A stretch of 14,634 bases of DNA from Bifidobacteriaceae bacterium (GCA_031265345.1 JAISCU010000026.1:1-14634); one strand, 5' to 3'; counted from the first letter of the stretch, positions 1 through 7,165 are shown. Program-made: numbers and translations. Notes: generated by a model not told the origin, from the letters alone.

Positions 1-129
1 CACGAATCCCGGTGCCAGCCAGCGCAGCCCTCCGGGGGTGGGGTTGGAGCGTCTGCGCCTTCGCTTCGGCGGGCCCGTCGCCAGGCGAATGGTTGCCGGC
101 CGCCCGTTGGCCAGATCGGTATCAGTCAT
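1..129 (-). CDS. Sugar ABC transporter permease, N-terminal fragment (cut by left edge)
   Basis: Forty-three codons are visible, from an ATG at 129 to the window edge, with no stop. The fragment starts MTDTDLANGRPATIRL, continues with a basic stretch (PPKRRRRSN, residues 20-28) and ends LRWLAPGFV, which looks like the entry into a first membrane helix. A short cytoplasmic basic tail before helix 1 is typical of MalF-type (first) permeases of carbohydrate ABC importers. The ATG lies 32 bases after the stop of the sugar-binding lipoprotein gene, the usual binding protein-permease-permease order. The ribosome binding site is weak (CGGGCAAG). It is probably cotranscribed from the operator-controlled promoter near 1815-1844. 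The identification rests on position and N-terminal character, since no permease motif is in view. Confidence 0.62.
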   Translation of the reverse strand, partial: MTDTDLANGRPATIRLATGPPKRRRRRSNPTPGGLRWLAPGFV

Positions 130-161
130 GGCGCTTGCCCGTTTCAGGGATCAGCACCCGC

Positions 162-1553
162 TCAGCGGCCGACATCCGAAGCCACCGAGGAGGCTTGGAA
201 CGTTTCCAGGATGGACTCGATGTCCTTGTTGATGGTCGGGTCGAGGACTTCCTGGATCGCCACGACCATCGCCAGGAGGGTCGGCTCTGTGGTCTGCCAC
301 TGGCGGGTCTGGGTGGCGGCGGAGGATGTGGCCAGCAGGTCGTTGATGGCCTCTTCCTGGCGGGCTTGATCCACCAGGGCGATGGCGCTCCAATCCGGCT
401 CGACCCCCTTGAGGCCGGGGATCAGGTCGATTGCGTTGGCGACCTTCTGCTGGCCCGCCTCGGTCATGGTCATCCAGCGGACAAAGGTCTTGGCGGCGGC
501 GACGTTCTTCGAATCGGCGTTGATGGCCAGCCCGTAGTCGCATTCTCCGAACACTTGCGAGCCGTTGCCCTGGCCGGCCACGTCCGGGAACTCCATGGGC
601 AGCTGGACGAACGGCTCGGGGTTGGAGACGCCGGCGGACTCCATGGCCACCGTGGCGGATTCCAAGCCGGAGTACTGCGCGTACCAGTAGCCCATCTGGA
701 CCATGGCAGCTTCGCCCTTCATGAACTCCTCGTTGGCGAGCGGGTACTGCGGGCCGTCCAAGGCGTTCGCGGAGATGATCCCGTCACTTTGCATCCTTTT
801 GATGATCTCCAGGACTTCGACGCCTTGCGGATCAGACCATTCAGCGTCGCCGACGGCTGCTTCGCCGAACCAGTCCGGGTCCACGGAGTTGGCGATCGCA
901 TGGAACAACTCGGTCGGGAAGGTGTCCTGGCCGCCCGCTCCCATGGTGAAGCAGACCTTGCCGATGGCCTGGATCTTCTGGCAGGCGTCCTGCCAGGTGG
1001 CGTAGTCGGTTGGGACCGTCGCGCCCGCCTGTTCGAAGATGTCGTTGTTGTACCAAAGGAAACCGGCCGTCATGCCACCTAGGGGCAGCGCTACTAGTGT
1101 TCCTTCCGAATTGGACAACTGGTCCAGATAGCCCTCGCCGAATTTGCCCTGCCAACCGTCGCCGAGGGTCTCCTCCGCGAACGGCGCCATGTCGAGCGCG
1201 TAGGCGCCCCAGGTGTCCGGCGATCCACCGGCCGGAGCGAGGTTGTACACGTCCGGGCCCTCGCCCGAATCGAGCGCCGGGGTGAGCGCGTTGCGGTAGT
1301 CGACGTTCTCATAGTTCTTGTAGGTGACCTCGATGTCCGGGTAGTCCTGGTTGAAAGCTGCGATGTAGGCCTCGGCCACGGGCGTGTCCGGGGTCCAACC
1401 CCACCAGGTGACGGAGCCGGAGTCGGCGGGTTCGGCGTTGTCGCCGCCGTTGTTGCCGCCGCTTCCGGTGCCGCAGGCGGTCAGGGCCGTCGCGAGGCCG
1501 AAGGCCAACAGGGTTGAAACGGCTGCACGGGTTGTTCCGGATCGATTGAGCAT
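162..1553 (-). CDS. Extracellular sugar-binding lipoprotein of an ABC importer (family 1 solute-binding protein)
   Basis: This 463-residue protein is the substrate-capture part of a carbohydrate ABC importer, anchored on the outer face of the membrane. Residues 1-27 form a lipoprotein signal: basic MLNRSGTTR, a hydrophobic stretch, then lipobox LTAC with Cys27, followed by a Gly/Asn/Asp-rich linker. The mature part has hallmarks of sugar-binding proteins: VTWWGWTPDTP, AFNQDYPDIEVTYKNYE, GPDVYNLAPAG, and a GMTAGFLWYNNDIFEQAG segment. The ATG at 1553 is chosen because AGAAAGGGA lies about 8 bases upstream and the signal peptide starts there; an in-frame ATG at 1655 would add 34 non-signal residues. 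The gene precedes a permease fragment and follows a promoter with two LacI-type palindromes. The palindromes match those of CebR/CelR regulators, so cello-oligosaccharides or other beta-glucosides are the first guess. The protein sequence alone does not fix the ligand. Confidence 0.9.
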   Translation of the reverse strand: MLNRSGTTRAAVSTLLAFGLATALTACGTGSGGNNGGDNAEPADSGSVTWWGWTPDTPVAEAYIAAFNQDYPDIEVTYKNYENVDYRNALTPALDSGEGPDVYNLAPAGGSPDTWGAYALDMAPFAEETLGDGWQGKFGEGYLDQLSNSEGTLVALPLGGMTAGFLWYNNDIFEQAGATVPTDYATWQDACQKIQAIGKVCFTMGAGGQDTFPTELFHAIANSVDPDWFGEAAVGDAEWSDPQGVEVLEIIKRMQSDGIISANALDGPQYPLANEEFMKGEAAMVQMGYWYAQYSGLESATVAMESAGVSNPEPFVQLPMEFPDVAGQGNGSQVFGECDYGLAINADSKNVAAAKTFVRWMTMTEAGQQKVANAIDLIPGLKGVEPDWSAIALVDQARQEEAINDLLATSSAATQTRQWQTTEPTLLAMVVAIQEVLDPTINKDIESILETFQASSVASDVGR

Positions 1554-1769
1554 GGTCAATTCCCTTTCTCGAGATGTTCCTCGGGCCGATGGGCCTGGAG
1601 CCGGGGGCGTGGCCCCGAGGGTCGTGGCTGTCCGGCCGCAGCCCGGCGTCGCCACAGTGGGTTCGCCATCGGTTCGGTTCGAGCCGATAGCGGGAATGGC
1701 CTCAGGTTGCCTCGTCGCGGTGTCTCCCGGGGGCCTTTGCGGGTTGGTTCAGTTGGTTGCCTTGGGTTC

Positions 1770-1783
1770 TGGGAGCGCTCCCA
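1770..1783. promoter_or_regulatory. LacI-type operator 1 (TGGGAGCGCTCCCA)
   Basis: A perfect 14-bp palindrome, identical to its neighbour 18 bp away and to the operator known for actinobacterial CebR/CelR-type LacI repressors. It lies just downstream of the predicted -10 element and transcription start of the sugar-binding protein promoter, where a bound repressor would block initiation or early elongation. Confidence 0.88.
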
Positions 1784-1787
1784 GAAA

Positions 1788-1801
1788 TGGGAGCGCTCCC
1801 A
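1788..1801. promoter_or_regulatory. LacI-type operator 2 (TGGGAGCGCTCCCA)
   Basis: A second perfect copy of the 14-bp palindrome, centre to centre 18 bp from the first and separated by four bases. It starts 13 bases after the -10 hexamer on the minus strand, so it covers roughly +7 to +20. The tandem pair suggests two repressor dimers bound side by side. Confidence 0.88.
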
Positions 1802-1814
1802 CTTGTGTGCTGCA

Positions 1815-1844
1815 AGCATAGGGCTCTTTTTTGGAGGTTGTCAA
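1815..1844 (-). promoter_or_regulatory. Promoter of the sugar-uptake operon
   Basis: On the minus strand, a perfect TTGACA (-35, 1844-1839) is followed after 18 bases by TATGCT (-10, 1820-1815). The two palindromic operators follow at once. The -35 element begins 19 bases after the stop codon of the repressor gene. No clear terminator separates them, so some read-through from the repressor gene is also likely. Confidence 0.8.
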
Positions 1845-1862
1845 GGCCTCGATTAGTGGGAT

Positions 1863-2864
1863 TCAGGCGGAGTCGCGGATGACCAACTCAGTTGGGAAGA
1901 GCTGGGGCCATTCGCCCCACTGGCCGGTGCGCAGACGCTGGACCATCAGTCCCGCGGCTGCCGGGCCGAGTTGCTCCACCGGCTGGGCGACGGTGGTGAG
2001 TTGGGGGACCACCTGGGTGGCGGTGGCCGAATCGTCGTGTCCCACGACTGCGACGTCCCCCGGCACCGACCGACCCGTCATGGCGACGCCCTGCAGCACG
2101 CCCGCCGCCAAGAAATCGGTTTCCGCGAAGACCGCGTCCGTCTCGGGCCGTTGCTCCAGCAATTGGACGGTGGCGGCGGCAGCCGACGCGCTGTGGAAAT
2201 CGAGCTCGACGTATGGGCCGGGCTCCACGCCGACGGCGTGATGGGCTTGGAGGAAGCCGGTGCGCCGGTCGACGGCGGAGGGCATGGTCAGCGGGCCGCC
2301 GACGCAAGCGATCCGCCGCCGTCCTTGTTTCAGCAGGTACTCGGTGGCGATGTAACCGGAGTGGACGTTGTCGGCGTCCACGTAGGGCGCTTCGATGCCG
2401 TCCGGCGGTCGGCCGATGAACACTATCGGCAAGTCGGCCTCGGTCAACAGTTTCCGCAACTCGTCGTTCTGACGCAGGTGCGTGACGATGATGCCGTCCA
2501 CGTTGCCTCGGTGCAAGAACTGCTTGGTCGTGGCCACCGGATCGGCGGGGTCCATCAACGCGAGGAGCGGCACCAGCCCCGCCTGCCACAAGGAATGCGC
2601 GGTTGTGGCGCTGACCACCGCGACGAACGGGTCGAGGAAGATCAGGGTGGGGCTCTCCGGCGTGATGATGGCGACCTGGTCGGTGTGCTGGCTGGCCAGA
2701 GTCCGGGCGGCCCGGTTGGGGACGTATCCGAGTCTCTTGACCGCCCGGTTGACCGCCTTGACCGACTGCGGGGAGGCGACGTCGCCGTTGATCACCCGCG
2801 ATGCCGTCGATCTGGACACGCCTGCGGCGCGTGCCACTTCCTCAAGGGTGATCGGCCCAGTCAT
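1863..2864 (-). CDS. LacI-family transcriptional repressor (CebR/CelR-like by operator)
   Basis: A 333-residue LacI/GalR repressor of normal family length. Residues 5-27 form the helix-turn-helix (ITLEEVARAAGVSRSTASRV, then ING), followed by the hinge region (YVPNRAARTLASQ) and a periplasmic-binding-protein-like effector domain from about residue 65. Late segments include DAVFAETDFLAAGVL and GDVAVVGHDDSATATQV, as is typical of the family. The ATG at 2864 has GGAGG four bases upstream and gives the canonical LacI N-terminus. The gene lies upstream of the sugar-uptake operon in the same direction, with two perfect palindromes in between. A near-match lies in its own promoter, so it probably represses both. 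The inducer would be the transported sugar or a breakdown product. Cellobiose is suggested by operator identity only. Confidence 0.92.
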   Translation of the reverse strand: MTGPITLEEVARAAGVSRSTASRVINGDVASPQSVKAVNRAVKRLGYVPNRAARTLASQHTDQVAIITPESPTLIFLDPFVAVVSATTAHSLWQAGLVPLLALMDPADPVATTKQFLHRGNVDGIIVTHLRQNDELRKLLTEADLPIVFIGRPPDGIEAPYVDADNVHSGYIATEYLLKQGRRRIACVGGPLTMPSAVDRRTGFLQAHHAVGVEPGPYVELDFHSASAAAATVQLLEQRPETDAVFAETDFLAAGVLQGVAMTGRSVPGDVAVVGHDDSATATQVVPQLTTVAQPVEQLGPAAAGLMVQRLRTGQWGEWPQLFPTELVIRDSA

Positions 2865-2902
2865 GATGCCTCCGGGGCGTTTCGATGGAGCGACGCGCCG
2901 GT

Positions 2903-2916
2903 GGACGCGCTCCCAC
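2903..2916. promoter_or_regulatory. Degenerate LacI-type operator at the repressor promoter
   Basis: TGGACGCGCTCCCA matches the perfect palindrome TGGGAGCGCTCCCA at 12 of 14 positions. It starts two bases after the -10 element of the repressor gene promoter, the same layout as the sugar-uptake promoter. This supports weaker autorepression. Confidence 0.7.
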
Positions 2917-2918
2917 TA

Positions 2919-2947
2919 TGCTAACCGCCTGGTGGTCGCACTGCCCA
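2919..2947 (-). promoter_or_regulatory. Promoter of the LacI-family repressor gene
   Basis: On the minus strand, TGGGCA (2947-2942, 4/6 match) and TAGCAT (2924-2919, 4/6 match) are separated by 17 bases. The degenerate operator follows directly and the start codon lies 55 bases downstream of the -10. Confidence 0.55.
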
Positions 2948-2952
2948 GAGGC

Positions 2953-3384
2953 TTAGCGGCCCCATGGGACGACTTCCCACGGCGCCGATTGATCGTCGCG
3001 CGTCAAGATCCACGGCCAATCCGTGTAGTCGGTGTCGGGATTCAGACCAACGCCGTGGCCGTACTTGCTGACGTGAAAAACGGATCGCAGCAAAATCGCA
3101 TTCGTGCCCGCCAGATCGCTCGACCGTCCTTCACCTCCAGAACCGGTGTAACTCGCGGTCATTGAATCCGAGAACTCTTCGTCATAGCCGAGCTCAAGGA
3201 GGACGCAGCCTTCCAAATCGCGGAACTCGGCCATCACGGCCTCCTCGGCCGCCTCGATCTCGGCCGGAGAGAACTTGGTTGACTCTCCGTTCACGATCTC
3301 TACCTGGTCAATAGTCCCCGGTCGCGCGCAACCGGCACCGACCAACGCCAGGCAGAGCGCGCCCGCCGCCAAGATTCTGTTCAT
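2953..3384 (-). CDS. Small secreted lipoprotein of unknown function
   Basis: About 143 residues. The N-terminus MNRILAAGALCLALVGAGC is a short lipoprotein-type signal with Cys19, but the residue at -3 is Gly rather than the usual Leu/Val, so lipidation is likely, not certain. Start choice: GGGGGG lies about 9 bases before the ATG at 3384 and only 3 before an ATG at 3390, which would add Met-His; a GTG at 3426 has no site. The mature part has an acidic helical segment (FSPAEIEAAEEAVMAEF), a GCVLLELGYDEE strand and a C-terminus rich in Trp (DWPWILTRDD, WEVVPWG). From memory this pattern resembles small uncharacterised lipoproteins common in Firmicutes; no function is assigned. It lies about 43 bases after the synthetase-like gene and may be the last gene of that operon. 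Confidence 0.72.
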   Translation of the reverse strand: MNRILAAGALCLALVGAGCARPGTIDQVEIVNGESTKFSPAEIEAAEEAVMAEFRDLEGCVLLELGYDEEFSDSMTASYTGSGGEGRSSDLAGTNAILLRSVFHVSKYGHGVGLNPDTDYTDWPWILTRDDQSAPWEVVPWGR

Positions 3385-3427
3385 GTGCATGTTCCCCCCG
3401 CTCGCGCGTCTTTTCGCGACCCGCACA

Positions 3428-4561
3428 CTATAGCGTTGGCAGCAGACGCCGGTCCTCGCGCCCCGGTCCGGAAGCGGTCATGACCACCGGCCCAAACTCG
3501 GTCAGCCCGCATGAACCGTCCGAGGTTTGGAAAGAATCGAACACGTCCAGGTGGCTGATCGCCAATCCGTCGCACATGGTCTGGTCGATCGCGGCCCGTA
3601 ACAGGGCAGCGTCATGGGGCGCGACCCGGAAACGGCCGGCCGCGCCGTCATCCCCGTTGTGCGGCTCAGGCGGCCGCAAAGCCAGCTCGTCCTCATGCGG
3701 CAGGGGTCCAGCGCCGTGCCGGGTGGCATAGGTCCGGACGCATCCGATGGTCCGCACCTGGTCGATCCCAGTCAGCCGCGCCAGAGCACGGGCATTGGCG
3801 GGCGTGGTCTTCGACCAGGTCGTGTGGGGCTGGAACCCGAAGCTCTCATCGAGCCAGAACCCCTGCGCGCCCTCGAAGATGGTGTGGCCGTCAGACAATT
3901 CGTTCAAGAACCGATCGAGCCCCACCACCTCGAAGCAGCGGGCCGCCTCCAGCTGCGCCAAGAGCGCGTCGCGCCACGGGTCGATGTCCTCGTCAGGCAG
4001 CAAACCGTCCGAGGCGTACACCGCGGCTAACGTGGCCGCCTTGGCGAGGAAAATGCGACTGTCCGCGAGGTCGGAAACTGTTGGCGCGGCATCGGGCACC
4101 CGTAAGGAATAGGCGACCGTCTCCCCGATGCCCCGCCCCGTGGTGCCGTGCCGGGCCGAGCCGCGGGCGGCCTCACGGGCCAGGTTCGCGGCCACATGCA
4201 GCGGCGTGGTGACCAGACAGCCCTCATGGACGTGCAGCGAGGGAGTCAACCCGAGCGCGCGCAGGGCGGTGGCCTCGCGCAGGGCCGCCGAGGGCTCGAC
4301 CAGACAATCCCAGGACAGCCAAGTCGGCACCCCCAGGAACGTGGCCGAGCCGAACGACGAAAAGGTATGGTGCCGTCCGCCCGCGACGACATTGTGGCCG
4401 GCCTGGTGGCCGCCGTTGAAGCGGACCACCCGCGCGGTCGGCCGCGCCCCAGGCCGCGCCCCATCCCCGGCTGCGGCCAACGCGTCGACGGTCGCGCCCT
4501 TCGACTCGTCGCCCCAGCCGAGCCCCACCACGATGTCGGCGCTGGGCGGACGCCCACTCAT
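3428..4561 (-). CDS. Divergent adenylosuccinate synthetase (PurA-like) paralogue
   Basis: 377 residues with the PurA fold in order: GWGDESKG (residues 15-22), FNGGHQAGHN (48-57), HGTTGRGIG (138-146), IFEGAQGFWLDE (228-239), TYATRHGAGPLP (277-288), AAGRFR (307-312), SHLDVFD (336-342) and GPGRED (365-370). Classical PurA joins IMP and aspartate using GTP. The catalytic Asp (D18) and His (H56) equivalents are kept. Several substrate motifs differ from the textbook enzyme: GDEGKGK is GDESKGA, NAGHT is QAGHN, the aspartate-loop TTGR is AAGR, and the guanine-contact TKLD is SHLD. About 60 residues between the SHLD motif and the C-terminal GPDR-like motif are missing (usual length about 430). This is therefore unlikely to be the housekeeping purA and may use another amino acid or nucleotide. 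The ATGA overlap with the VWA gene indicates coupled translation; the ribosome binding site is weak. Confidence 0.88.
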   Translation of the reverse strand: MSGRPPSADIVVGLGWGDESKGATVDALAAAGDGARPGARPTARVVRFNGGHQAGHNVVAGGRHHTFSSFGSATFLGVPTWLSWDCLVEPSAALREATALRALGLTPSLHVHEGCLVTTPLHVAANLAREAARGSARHGTTGRGIGETVAYSLRVPDAAPTVSDLADSRIFLAKAATLAAVYASDGLLPDEDIDPWRDALLAQLEAARCFEVVGLDRFLNELSDGHTIFEGAQGFWLDESFGFQPHTTWSKTTPANARALARLTGIDQVRTIGCVRTYATRHGAGPLPHEDELALRPPEPHNGDDGAAGRFRVAPHDAALLRAAIDQTMCDGLAISHLDVFDSFQTSDGSCGLTEFGPVVMTASGPGREDRRLLPTL

Positions 4562-5496
4562 CGCAGACCAGCGCCCACCGGGACCCGAAGAGCCAACGAA
4601 TCGCTCACCCGACGGGCCACTTCGCGCCCGGCGGAGGCGGTCAAATCCTCCGTGATGGTCGCCAGCGAGCGGCCCTCCGCGAAGCCGACTATCGCGGCGA
4701 TGGTCTCCGCGATCATGTCCGGGTCCTGCACAATGGTGACGTTGTCGGGGCCGAACAAGTCCTCATAGAATTGCTGCGAGCCCTGATAGTGCGCCGTCGC
4801 GTTGTTGATCAACAGCACTTTGACGTTCCAGGTCCGGGCGACGTCCGCCGCGATCGCCTGGAAGCTGAGGCGGCCCAGCGGTTGGGTGTCGCCGATGTAC
4901 CGCGCGACCTCGGCGGGCTCGATCGGGATCTGTTTCTCGTCCGCGATCAGGAAGGCGTAACCCTTCTTGCCGCGCTTCTCCCACGAGTCGGTCCGCGTGT
5001 GATGCGCCAGGTAATACAGCAGCAGTTGGCTGGTCTCGCCGTCGTTGCCGCCCCCGCCGCCCTCCAGGTACAGCTTGTCGAGGTTGTCGTCGATCCGGTT
5101 GTCGGCCTCGAACTGGCTGATCTGCAGCGGCACCTGGTCGCACAGGGCGTCCCCGTAGGTGGCGATGGCGATTTGCGGGTCGGTCGCATAGCCCTTGTCC
5201 AACAGCAGGCCGAACAGCGTGGCCAGTTTCGTTTGGACAACCCGCGGCACCGCCCCCATCGAGCCGGTCGAGTCGAATCCGACCACTATCGGCAGGCTTC
5301 GCGGGTGGTCCGGGTTGTCGCGGGCCTCGCGCACGTTCTGGCCCGCCCGGTTGAGCCGCCGCGGGTCCAAGTCCTCGTGCGCCTGGTAGACCCCGGTCGC
5401 CCGCACACGCGCGTGGTACCCGAAGGTCGCCCCGGAAGCGATTCGCGCTCCGGTCACGGCCGCGTTGGTCGCACTGCTCCAATATCCTCCACCCAT
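4558..5496 (-). CDS. VWA-domain protein
   Basis: 312 residues, no signal peptide, probably cytoplasmic. The N-terminal 65 residues are Gly/Ala-rich then basic (YHARVRATGVYQAHEDLDPRR). A von Willebrand A domain follows from about residue 68: the metal-binding MIDAS motif is DSTGS (D75-S79, after LPIVVGF), and a Gly-rich metal loop follows in LEGGGGGNDGETS. Later segments include YAFLIADEKQIP and VKVLLINNAT, beta strands of the Rossmann-like fold. VWA proteins usually form metal-dependent scaffolds or partner with AAA ATPases; no MoxR-type ATPase is next to it here. AAAGGAGAA lies 7 bases before the ATG. The stop overlaps the next start by ATGA, and the gene starts 50 bases after the kinase-like gene. 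Its role in the operon is unknown; binding the synthetase-like protein is an inference from coupling. Confidence 0.86.
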   Translation of the reverse strand: MGGGYWSSATNAAVTGARIASGATFGYHARVRATGVYQAHEDLDPRRLNRAGQNVREARDNPDHPRSLPIVVGFDSTGSMGAVPRVVQTKLATLFGLLLDKGYATDPQIAIATYGDALCDQVPLQISQFEADNRIDDNLDKLYLEGGGGGNDGETSQLLLYYLAHHTRTDSWEKRGKKGYAFLIADEKQIPIEPAEVARYIGDTQPLGRLSFQAIAADVARTWNVKVLLINNATAHYQGSQQFYEDLFGPDNVTIVQDPDMIAETIAAIVGFAEGRSLATITEDLTASAGREVARRVSDSLALRVPVGAGLR

Positions 5497-5546
5497 CTCG
5501 GGTTCTCCTTTCCTTGGTTTTCTTCAGTTGCACGATGCCGCCGGGT

Positions 5547-6431
5547 TCAGATCGGAGGCACCTTCGGCTCCGGCAGGTGATGCCAGGAGTCTTTCCCATA
5601 GAGGCGGCGCGCCGTCAGCGTGACGTCCTCGAAGAAGTCGGTCGCTTGTCCCGGCGCGGCCGCGTGATGTTCGAACAGGTTGATCAACTGTTGTGGGCTG
5701 TCGGTGGTGCGGAGCCAGGCGGCCGCCTGGGCGACCGCGAGCGACTGGTCGGCCGCCCCTCCGCCGATCCAGCGCGGCGGGGTCGGGGCGGTCGGTCTGA
5801 CGGTGAGGCGCTCGCCTTCCCTGGCCGCGCTCCACCAGCCGTCCAACCTGAGGCCGTGTTCGGCGGGGCACAGGATCACTGTCCCCGGATGGATGTCCCC
5901 GTGGACCCACCCGACCGAGGCGGCCTCGGAGATGGCGGCCGCCAGACGTTTGGCCACCCAGATCGCGGTGCGGCCGTCGATCCTGTCGAAAGCACTGGCG
6001 AGCCACCATTTGGCGCCGCCTTGGTCGTAGCGGATCGCCAGGCCCGGACCTGCGGCGCCGGGACCTGCGGGGAAGGCCGGGCCTGGGTGAGCGGCATCGT
6101 CCACGGTGAAGAAAGAGGGATGGCGGCAGCGGGCCAAATCGCGGTGGGCGGCGCGGCAGACCGCAGCCAAATCCTCGAAACCGGGCTTGGTGCGCCACTC
6201 GATGACTCCGGCGCCGACGCGGCTGCCCTGAGCGGTGCGAAGCTGGAACTCGGGCTGGAGGTACAGCTCCTGGACCCTAGCGAACGCGTCCGCAGCGGCG
6301 TGGTGCGAGCAGAGGTCGGGATGGAAGGCTCGCTGGAGGCGGCGCAGGTTGGCGGGCGTGCGGTCGAGCCCGAGTTCGGCCCAGGTCTGCGCGGCCAGCA
6401 CCTGTGCCGGTGTCGCGGCCGTGTCGATCAT
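5547..6431 (-). CDS. J-domain-like/degenerate kinase-like protein
   Basis: 294 residues. Residues about 15-57 look like a shortened J domain: a helix (LRRLQRAF), the HPD motif at 37-39, then a helix (AADAFARVQELY). J domains recruit Hsp70. Residues 177-201 look like the catalytic loop of a protein or small-molecule kinase: VHGDIHPGT (D179 in the catalytic-base position), then LRLDGWWS in the DFG position. The Asn that normally follows four or five residues after the Asp is Thr184, DFG is DGW, and no clear Gly-rich loop or VAIK lysine is seen. Phosphotransfer is therefore doubtful and a pseudokinase scaffold is possible. The ATG overlaps the stop of the Nudix gene (ATGA) with AGGGAG 8 bases upstream. 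I recognise the motifs, not a named family. Confidence 0.8.
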   Translation of the reverse strand: MIDTAATPAQVLAAQTWAELGLDRTPANLRRLQRAFHPDLCSHHAAADAFARVQELYLQPEFQLRTAQGSRVGAGVIEWRTKPGFEDLAAVCRAAHRDLARCRHPSFFTVDDAAHPGPAFPAGPGAAGPGLAIRYDQGGAKWWLASAFDRIDGRTAIWVAKRLAAAISEAASVGWVHGDIHPGTVILCPAEHGLRLDGWWSAAREGERLTVRPTAPTPPRWIGGGAADQSLAVAQAAAWLRTTDSPQQLINLFEHHAAAPGQATDFFEDVTLTARRLYGKDSWHHLPEPKVPPI

Positions 6432-7144
6432 TGCGGGGGCTCCCTTCGGAAAGGCGGCGCGATGTCGGTGGCGGGTCCGGGTCGGTAGAGCTGGGCGCGG
6501 GGGCCGGGGACCCCGCGCCTGAGTTCGCCGGTCGGCTCGATGAATCCGGGGACGGAGAGCACTTTGCGGCGGAAATTCTGCGGTTCGATGGACTGGTCCC
6601 AGACCGCTTGGTAGACCTCGCGTAACTGTCCGATTGAGAACACGCGCGGCAGGAGGGTGGTCGCCAGGGTGGTGTACTCGAGTCTGGCGCGGACGCGCTC
6701 GAGGGCGTCACCCAGGATGCGGTTGTGGTCGAACGCCAGCTCTTTCGCTTGGGCTTCGCCGACTGGCAGCCAGCGGGCTTGGCGGGCGTCGGTGCCTGCG
6801 ATTGGGTCGGGGAGGTCTGGCGCCAGGGCCAGGTAGGCGATCGAGACCACCCGCATCCGTGGATCGCGGTCCGGGGCGGAATAGGTCCGCAGTTGCTCCA
6901 GGTGGATGGGGATCGCGCTTCCGATTCCGGTTTCCTCCTGGAGCTCCCGATGGGCGGCTTGGTCGGCGTCCTCGTCGGGGAGGATGAACCCGCCTGGGAA
7001 GGCCGTCATGCCTGCGGCCACCGGGTCCCCGCGCTCGATCATGAGGACGTTCATAGTGCCATTCCGCAGAGTGAAGACGGCGATGTCCACCGCGACGGCG
7101 AAGGGCGGGTAGTCGCGGGGATCGTAGTGCGTGATCGGGTCCAC
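6428..7144 (-). CDS. Nudix hydrolase with C-terminal winged helix (NrtR-like regulator/hydrolase)
   Basis: 238 residues from a GTG start with AAGGAG 5 bases upstream. Residues 52-74 match the full Nudix signature, including the REL-EE-GI core (RELQEETGI, 66-74), so hydrolysis of a nucleoside diphosphate derivative is chemically possible. Residues about 164-221 match the winged-helix part of NrtR-type regulators: LLPRVFSIGQLREVYQAV, NFRRKVL, IEPTGELRRG and RAQLYR. In that family the Nudix domain senses ADP-ribose or related ligands and the winged helix binds DNA. It is the first gene of the operon. The promoter in front carries two 13-bp palindromes, so it probably regulates itself and the genes behind it. 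No NAD-biosynthesis gene is in view, so the classical NrtR role is not supported by context. Confidence 0.9.
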   Translation of the reverse strand: MDPITHYDPRDYPPFAVAVDIAVFTLRNGTMNVLMIERGDPVAAGMTAFPGGFILPDEDADQAAHRELQEETGIGSAIPIHLEQLRTYSAPDRDPRMRVVSIAYLALAPDLPDPIAGTDARQARWLPVGEAQAKELAFDHNRILGDALERVRARLEYTTLATTLLPRVFSIGQLREVYQAVWDQSIEPQNFRRKVLSVPGFIEPTGELRRGVPGPRAQLYRPGPATDIAPPFRREPPQ

Positions 7145-7165
7145 TGGCGCTCCTTGGTTTTATGA

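Larger units (their letters stand above)
1554..1814 (-). other. Long 5' leader of the sugar-uptake operon
   Basis: About 250 bases separate the predicted transcription start (near 1808) from the lipoprotein ATG at 1553. Apart from the two operators at 1770-1801 and the ribosome binding site, I see no known riboswitch. The open frames here on either strand lack ribosome binding sites and recognisable products. Confidence 0.5.

Noticed and set aside
12..1082. 356-residue open frame on the plus strand
   Set aside because: It lies opposite the sugar-binding lipoprotein gene, shows no recognisable domain and has no ribosome binding site.
3428..4561. Phage-type PurZ (2-aminoadenine synthesis)
   Set aside because: From memory, PurZ replaces the catalytic Asp of the WGDE motif with Ser; here that Asp is kept and no phage genes are nearby.
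6428..7144. Classical NAD-biosynthesis regulator NrtR
   Set aside because: Domain layout fits, but no NAD synthesis or salvage gene lies in the window and the Nudix box is fully intact, so the name was not assigned.
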